Assembly (NCBI GenBank): GCA_002353815.1
Contig: DEKK01000003.1
Coordinates: 324,481 to 388,480 of the forward strand
Length of the DNA stretch: 64,000 nucleotides
Direction: 5' to 3'
Origin: Bifidobacteriaceae bacterium UBA2724
Lineage (GTDB): Bacteria > Actinomycetota > Actinomycetes > Actinomycetales > Bifidobacteriaceae
Position numbers and translations under genes: made by a program. How positions within the stretch are numbered: position 1 is the stretch's first letter; every line of letters begins with the position of its first letter. Shown here piece by piece: positions 59,889 to 64,000 of the stretch. The notes below the pieces were generated by a model. It was given only the letters and a program-made list of their open reading frames with translations, searched no databases and was not told where the DNA came from.

Positions 59889-59905
59889 AGACGAAAGGGG
59901 AGACC

Positions 59906-61909
59906 ATGACAGACAACGAAAACAACAGCAAGGCGTCCCGTCCGCTTCTCCAGGTCACGGGGCTGCAGGTCGAATTCACCACGTCCGCAGGCCCCGTCAG
60001 GGCCGTGCGCGATTCCAGCTTCACCGTGTATCCCGGCCAGTGGGTGGCCATCGTGGGCGAATCCGGGTCCGGAAAGTCCACGAGCGCCATGTCGGTCATC
60101 GGGCTGCTGCCCGGCACCGGCCACGTGACGGGTGGCTCCATCAAGCTCGACGGCACCGAGATCTCGCACTACACGCAGAAGCAGTTCGAACAGATCCGCG
60201 GCAAGCGCATCGGCCTCGTGCCGCAGGACCCGATGAGCAACCTCAACCCCGTGTGGCGCATTGGCACGCAGGTCAAGGAGGCCATCGTCGCCAACGGCAT
60301 GGACGTCAAGCGCGAGAAGCGTTCCGAACTCGCCCAGAAGCTGGCTGACTCGGAGGCCGAGGGGCACTACCACGGTTCCGACGACGAGCTGTTCATCGGC
60401 TCGTCCCAGCTTCCCGACCTGATGGAAGAGTCCCGCAAGGCGCTGCTCGCCGCGGGCAAGACCGAGAAGCAGGCCGACGAGGCCATGGCGCGGTTCCGGG
60501 ACGACTGGGTGCCGGGCTCCGAGACCCGGTGGAGGGTGCGCGAAGCCCTCATCGCCGAAGCCGTGGAAGCCGACGAGGCCAAGCGCATCGCCACCACGTA
60601 TGTCACCGGCGCCACGATGGACGACCGCGTGGCGGGCCTGCTCACCGAAGCCGGGCTTCCTGACGCGGCCGTGCGCGCCCGCCAGTATCCGCATGAGTTC
60701 TCGGGCGGCATGCGCCAGCGCGCGCTGATCGCCATCGGACTCGCCGCACGCCCCGAGCTGCTCATCGCCGACGAGCCCACCTCGGCCCTCGACGTCACCG
60801 TGCAGAAGCGCATTCTCGACCACCTGCACTACCTGACGGAATCGCTGGGGACCGCGGTGCTGTTCATCACGCATGACCTCGGCCTCGCGGCCGAGCGCGC
60901 GCAGCACATCGTGGTCATGTACAAGGGGCAGGTCGTCGAATCCGGCCCCAGCCTCGAGGTCCTGCAGCATCCGCAGCACCCCTATACCAAGCGTCTCGTC
61001 GCGGCGGCCCCGTCGCTCGCCTCGCAGCGCATCATCTCCGCCAAGCGCCGCGGCGACGCCGAGACGGCCGACGAGTCCATGGACCACAAGGCCGCCAGCG
61101 CCGATACGCTCGAGCATGCGAAGACGATCATCGAGGTGCGCGACCTCGTCAAGGAGTTCAAGATGCCGCGCCGCAAGGAGATGTTCCGTGCGGTGGACGA
61201 TGTCTCGTTCTCCGTGCGCCGCGGCACCACATGCGCGATCGTGGGCGAATCCGGCTCCGGAAAGTCCACGGTGGCCAACATGATCCTGCATCTGCTCGAA
61301 CCGACGAGCGGCACCGTGCTGTACCGGGGGCAGGACACGCAGGGCTTCGACAAGAAACAGCTGCTCGACTTTCGCCGCCATGTGCAGCCCGTGTTCCAGA
61401 ACCCCTACGGGTCTCTTGACCCCATGTATTCGATCTACCGTTCCATCGAGGAACCGCTGAAGATCCACGGCATCGGGGACAAAAAGTCCCGCCTCGCGCG
61501 CGTCAAGGAGCTCCTCGACATGGTGGAGCTGCCGCAGTCCACCATGACGCGGTATCCGAACGAGCTGTCGGGCGGGCAGCGCCAGCGCATCGCCATCGCG
61601 CGCGCCATGGCCCTGAACCCCGACGTGATCGTGTGCGACGAGGCCGTGTCGGCGCTCGATGTGCTGGTGCAGGACCAGGTCCTGAGGCTGCTCAACGACC
61701 TGCAGGCTGAGAAGGGCCTGAGCTACCTGTTCATCACGCACGACCTGGCCGTCGTGCGGCAGATCGCGGACGACGTGGTCGTCATGCAGCACGGCAAGCT
61801 TGTCGAGCACGCCACCACCGACGAGGTGTTCAACAATCCGAAGACGCAGTACACGCGTGATCTGCTCGACGCCATCCCCGGTGGACGGCTCAGGCTCGGA
61901 CTCGACTGA
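59906..61909 (+). CDS. Fused peptide ABC transporter ATP-binding protein (OppD-OppF type)
   Basis: 667 residues, ATG 59906 behind AAAGGGGAG; an in-frame GTG at 59885 overlaps the previous stop. Two complete ATPase domains: Walker A GESGSGKST (51-59 and again in the second half), signatures SGGMRQRALIAIGLAA and SGGQRQRIAIARAMALNPD, Walker B ending IADEPTSALD and VCDEAVSALD. In domain 1 the Q-loop (Q107) and signature (about 266) are about 159 residues apart instead of the usual 60-65, so roughly 95 extra, charged helical residues are inserted. Powers peptide uptake. Confidence 0.93.
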   Translation: MTDNENNSKASRPLLQVTGLQVEFTTSAGPVRAVRDSSFTVYPGQWVAIVGESGSGKSTSAMSVIGLLPGTGHVTGGSIKLDGTEISHYTQKQFEQIRGKRIGLVPQDPMSNLNPVWRIGTQVKEAIVANGMDVKREKRSELAQKLADSEAEGHYHGSDDELFIGSSQLPDLMEESRKALLAAGKTEKQADEAMARFRDDWVPGSETRWRVREALIAEAVEADEAKRIATTYVTGATMDDRVAGLLTEAGLPDAAVRARQYPHEFSGGMRQRALIAIGLAARPELLIADEPTSALDVTVQKRILDHLHYLTESLGTAVLFITHDLGLAAERAQHIVVMYKGQVVESGPSLEVLQHPQHPYTKRLVAAAPSLASQRIISAKRRGDAETADESMDHKAASADTLEHAKTIIEVRDLVKEFKMPRRKEMFRAVDDVSFSVRRGTTCAIVGESGSGKSTVANMILHLLEPTSGTVLYRGQDTQGFDKKQLLDFRRHVQPVFQNPYGSLDPMYSIYRSIEEPLKIHGIGDKKSRLARVKELLDMVELPQSTMTRYPNELSGGQRQRIAIARAMALNPDVIVCDEAVSALDVLVQDQVLRLLNDLQAEKGLSYLFITHDLAVVRQIADDVVVMQHGKLVEHATTDEVFNNPKTQYTRDLLDAIPGGRLRLGLD

Positions 61910-61986
61910 TCGGGTCGGGTGCCGCCGTGGCCCTGTGCCCGACCGCACCTGGTCCTGAAGTCCCGCGCGACACCGCGCCGCCTTGC

Positions 61987-62026
61987 GCCGCCCCGCCGCC
62001 TTGGCGCACGGGGCGGCGTTTCGTTT
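61987..62026 (+). terminator. Terminator of the peptide transporter operon
   Basis: CGCCGCCCC, loop, GGGGCGGCG followed by TTTCGTTTT. 75 bases past the ATPase stop. Confidence 0.85.
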
Positions 62027-62155
62027 TCCGGCGTCGGCGAATCCTCTGTACATTCCTCTGCGCACCGCCGCGGCGCGGCACAAGAGGGGAGCGGTGCGCT
62101 AGTGTGGGGTCAGCACGATCCTGCGCACATGGAGCGCGGGCACGAGGAGGAATCC

Positions 62156-63013
62156 ATGATCACCATCGCAACATCCAATCTCAACGGCATCCGCGCCGCG
62201 AAACGCAAAGGGGTCGACGCCTGGGTGGCGAAGCGCGCCCCCGAGGTCTGGTGCATGCAGGAGGTGCGGGCGCCGCAGTCCGAGATCGACCCAATCTTCG
62301 ACGCCTTCGCCGGCGACTACGCCCAGGCTGGCAAATGCGACGAGCCCGGCGATCTGTCGCGCATGAACGAGGTGTGCCGCATCAAGGGGCGCGCGGGCGT
62401 GGGGCTCGTGACCACGCTGCCCGTCATGGCGCGTCGCTACGGGCTGCCCGGCCTCACCGAAGACGTGGATTCCGGACGCTGGATCGAGACCGACGTGCGC
62501 ACCCCGCAGGGCTACGGGCTGACCGTCGTGTGCGTGTACGTCCACGCCGGCAACACCGACGACGAGGTGAAGATGACGCAGAAATACCGCTTCCTCGACA
62601 CCATGCTCGAACGTCTCGCCCAGCTGCGCGACGAAGCCGCACGCGGCGGACGCCAATGCGTCCTCTGCGGCGATTTCAACATCGCCCACACCGAGCTCGA
62701 CATCGCCCGCCCCAAAGAGAACAGAGACCACGCCGGATTCCTTCCCCAGGAACGCGCGTACGTCGACAAGTGGCTCGGCGAGCTGGAATTCGTCGATGTC
62801 ATGCGTTCGCTCGCCGGGGACATCCAGGGGCCGTACACCTGGTGGAGCCAGCGCGGCAAGGCGTTCGACAACAACGTCGGCTGGCGCATCGACTACCAGT
62901 TCGCCACTCCCGAGCTTGCGGAGACCGCACGGGGATTCGAGATCGACCGCGCGCCGAGCTACGCGGAACGCTGGTCCGACCATGCGCCGCTGCTCGTCCA
63001 GTACGACGTGTGA
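62156..63013 (+). CDS. xth: Exodeoxyribonuclease III
   Basis: 285 residues, ATG 62156 behind GAGGAATCC. Metal/catalytic motifs: ATSNLNGIRAAKRKG, WCMQEVRA, GDFNIAHTELDI, WWSQRGKAFDNNVGWRIDYQFAT and WSDHAPL, all in order. AP endonuclease and 3' exonuclease in base excision repair. The insertion CDEPGDLSRMNEVCRIKGRAGVGL is somewhat longer than in E. coli. Own gene unit. Confidence 0.94.
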   Translation: MITIATSNLNGIRAAKRKGVDAWVAKRAPEVWCMQEVRAPQSEIDPIFDAFAGDYAQAGKCDEPGDLSRMNEVCRIKGRAGVGLVTTLPVMARRYGLPGLTEDVDSGRWIETDVRTPQGYGLTVVCVYVHAGNTDDEVKMTQKYRFLDTMLERLAQLRDEAARGGRQCVLCGDFNIAHTELDIARPKENRDHAGFLPQERAYVDKWLGELEFVDVMRSLAGDIQGPYTWWSQRGKAFDNNVGWRIDYQFATPELAETARGFEIDRAPSYAERWSDHAPLLVQYDV

Positions 63014-63071
63014 CGGGCCCATGCCGGCAGGTCGCCCATGCCGCTGTACTGTGTGCGCGGCGGCGGGCGAA

Positions 63072-63120
63072 TGGCACAAAGTTATCGTCCATGGCACATT
63101 CTCAAGGAATCTGTGGCACA
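63072..63120. repeat. Three direct copies of TGGCACA, 20 and 22 bp apart
   Basis: TGGCACA at 63072-63078, 63092-63098 and 63114-63120, all in the leader of the DUF3710 gene. The spacing of about two helical turns puts the copies on one face of the DNA. The last one overlaps the sequence TGGCACAATAA, a possible -10. A regulator site is possible but unproven. Confidence 0.45.
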
Positions 63121-63210
63121 ATAAACAAGGAAAGTTCCGCTTAACGACGGCTTGCCCGTCAATGACAACGCGCGTTCAGGCGTGCGCGCCACCAGCGCAA
63201 AGGATTAGAC

Positions 63211-64000
63211 ATGGGATTGTTCGGTTTCGGCAAGAAGAGGCACAAGAAGGACGACGAGGCCGCCAAGGCCGAGGAGACCAAGGACGAGGAGCTCGACCAG
63301 ACCGAGGATGAAGACGCCGAGGCCGAGGAGGCTGAGGATTCCGAGGCTGGGGACGCCGACGAGAACGACGCCGAGGACGAAGCGGAGGACTCCGAAGAGG
63401 ACGAGGATGACTCCGAGGATGATGACTCCGACGATGACGATGACGACTCGGACGACGAGGACGAGTATTCGGACACGTACGATGACCTCGAGCCCGGTCC
63501 GTGGGATTACGACGCCGATGACGTCGACCCCGATTTCAACGACAAGTACATCTCGTTCGGCTCGATGTTCCTGCCCATCGTCGATGGCATGACCATTCGC
63601 GCCCGCCGCCACCCGCAGCTGGGCATCCAGTCGATCACGATCTCGTGGGGCAAGTCGAGCCTCGAGGTCGTGCCGTATGCCGCGCCCAAGACCATGGGGC
63701 TGTGGGGCGATGTCTCCGACGAACTGCTTGAATCCACCGACGGCGCCACCGTTTCCGAGGGGCGTTTCGGCGACGAGGTCATCCTCCCCGTCACCGTCAA
63801 CGGCAAGACCATGACCACCCGCGTCGTCGGCGTCGACGGACCCCGTTGGATGCTCCGCGGCATCTTCTCCGGCCCTGCGGCGGACATCGAGAAAGACAGC
63901 GAGGAGCGCACGGTGCTCGAGGATTACTTCTCGCATATCATCGTGCGCCGCGGCTCCGAGCCGATGGCGCCGCAGGACATCCTGCAGATCCTGCCTCCGA
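63211..64000 (+). CDS. DUF3710 domain protein (partial, runs off the end)
   Basis: At least 263 residues, ATG 63211 behind AAAGGATTAGAC. A basic start (MGLFGFGKKRHKKDDE) is followed by about 70 almost purely acidic residues (Asp, Glu, Ser, Ala to about residue 87). The actinobacterial DUF3710 domain then begins: GPWDYDADD ... YISFGSMFLPIVDGMTIRAR and VPYAAPKTMGLWGDVSDELLES. In other actinobacteria DUF3710 genes sit near dut and are of unknown function. No stop before the window ends. Confidence 0.88.
   Translation, partial: MGLFGFGKKRHKKDDEAAKAEETKDEELDQTEDEDAEAEEAEDSEAGDADENDAEDEAEDSEEDEDDSEDDDSDDDDDDSDDEDEYSDTYDDLEPGPWDYDADDVDPDFNDKYISFGSMFLPIVDGMTIRARRHPQLGIQSITISWGKSSLEVVPYAAPKTMGLWGDVSDELLESTDGATVSEGRFGDEVILPVTVNGKTMTTRVVGVDGPRWMLRGIFSGPAADIEKDSEERTVLEDYFSHIIVRRGSEPMAPQDILQILPP

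Overview
The window is GC-rich, densely coded DNA from a Gram-positive actinobacterium. It is most likely a Bifidobacterium or a close relative. The evidence is the tmRNA tag AKSNRTEFTLAA, a 24-residue ribosomal protein bL37, the parA-scpA-scpB/xerD segregation block, a thiS-thiF-thiG cluster with a TPP riboswitch, and actinobacterial DUF3710 and IF3 sequences. I do not call a species.

Bases 1 to about 14,996 are the right part of a siphovirus prophage, all on the + strand. In order it encodes the end of the portal protein, a MuF-type minor head protein with a C-terminal nuclease-toxin-like domain, a tRNA-Tyr with its own terminators, a small unknown protein, a tRNA-like element, scaffold, major capsid protein, four head-tail connector proteins, major tail protein, a tail assembly chaperone pair joined by a -1 frameshift (CCCAAAC), tape measure, three tail-tip proteins, a membrane/coiled-coil protein, a GH25 endolysin and a holin. 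Most genes overlap by ATGA or GTGA, so they form one translation-coupled late operon. The prophage ends at the 3' end of tmRNA (ssrA, minus strand), which is the likely integration site. Integrase and the other att site lie outside the window.

From 15 to 35 kb the chromosome carries: an NCS1 pyrimidine-type permease, aminopeptidase P, an orphan type IV pilin-like protein, folC, smc, a decayed membrane-protein locus (about 25.1-26.0 kb), a DnaQ-like exonuclease, ispH, bL37 behind a clear promoter and palindrome, ybaK, a DUF2142-like membrane protein, gap, thiamine pyrophosphokinase, a HAD phosphatase, an aldo/keto reductase and a PhzA/PhzB-like protein.

From 35 to 48 kb: a TPP riboswitch far upstream of thiS-thiF-thiG, the infC-rpmI-rplT operon (infC probably starts at ATC), dxs, xerD, and the convergent parA-scpA-scpB operon, then typA. 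smc, scpA, scpB, parA, xerD and xerC in one window cover condensin loading, origin partition and dimer resolution. dxs and ispH are the first and last steps of the MEP isoprenoid pathway. ThiS/F/G make the thiazole of thiamine, whose diphosphate is made by ThiN and used by Dxs and sensed by the riboswitch.

From 48 to 64 kb: two paralogous zinc-ribbon, single-pass membrane proteins, a small membrane protein coupled to pheA and tyrA, a DUF-type SH3-like protein, xerC with an unusual low-complexity insertion, a complete peptide ABC transporter (binding protein, two permeases, fused double ATPase), an exodeoxyribonuclease III, and the start of a DUF3710 gene that runs off the end.

The strongest candidates for something new are the toxin-fused minor head protein followed directly by a tRNA-Tyr and a D-arm-less tRNA-like element whose T-loops both deviate at position 55, the orphan pilin, the decayed PKD/thrombospondin-repeat membrane protein, and the zinc-ribbon membrane paralogs.
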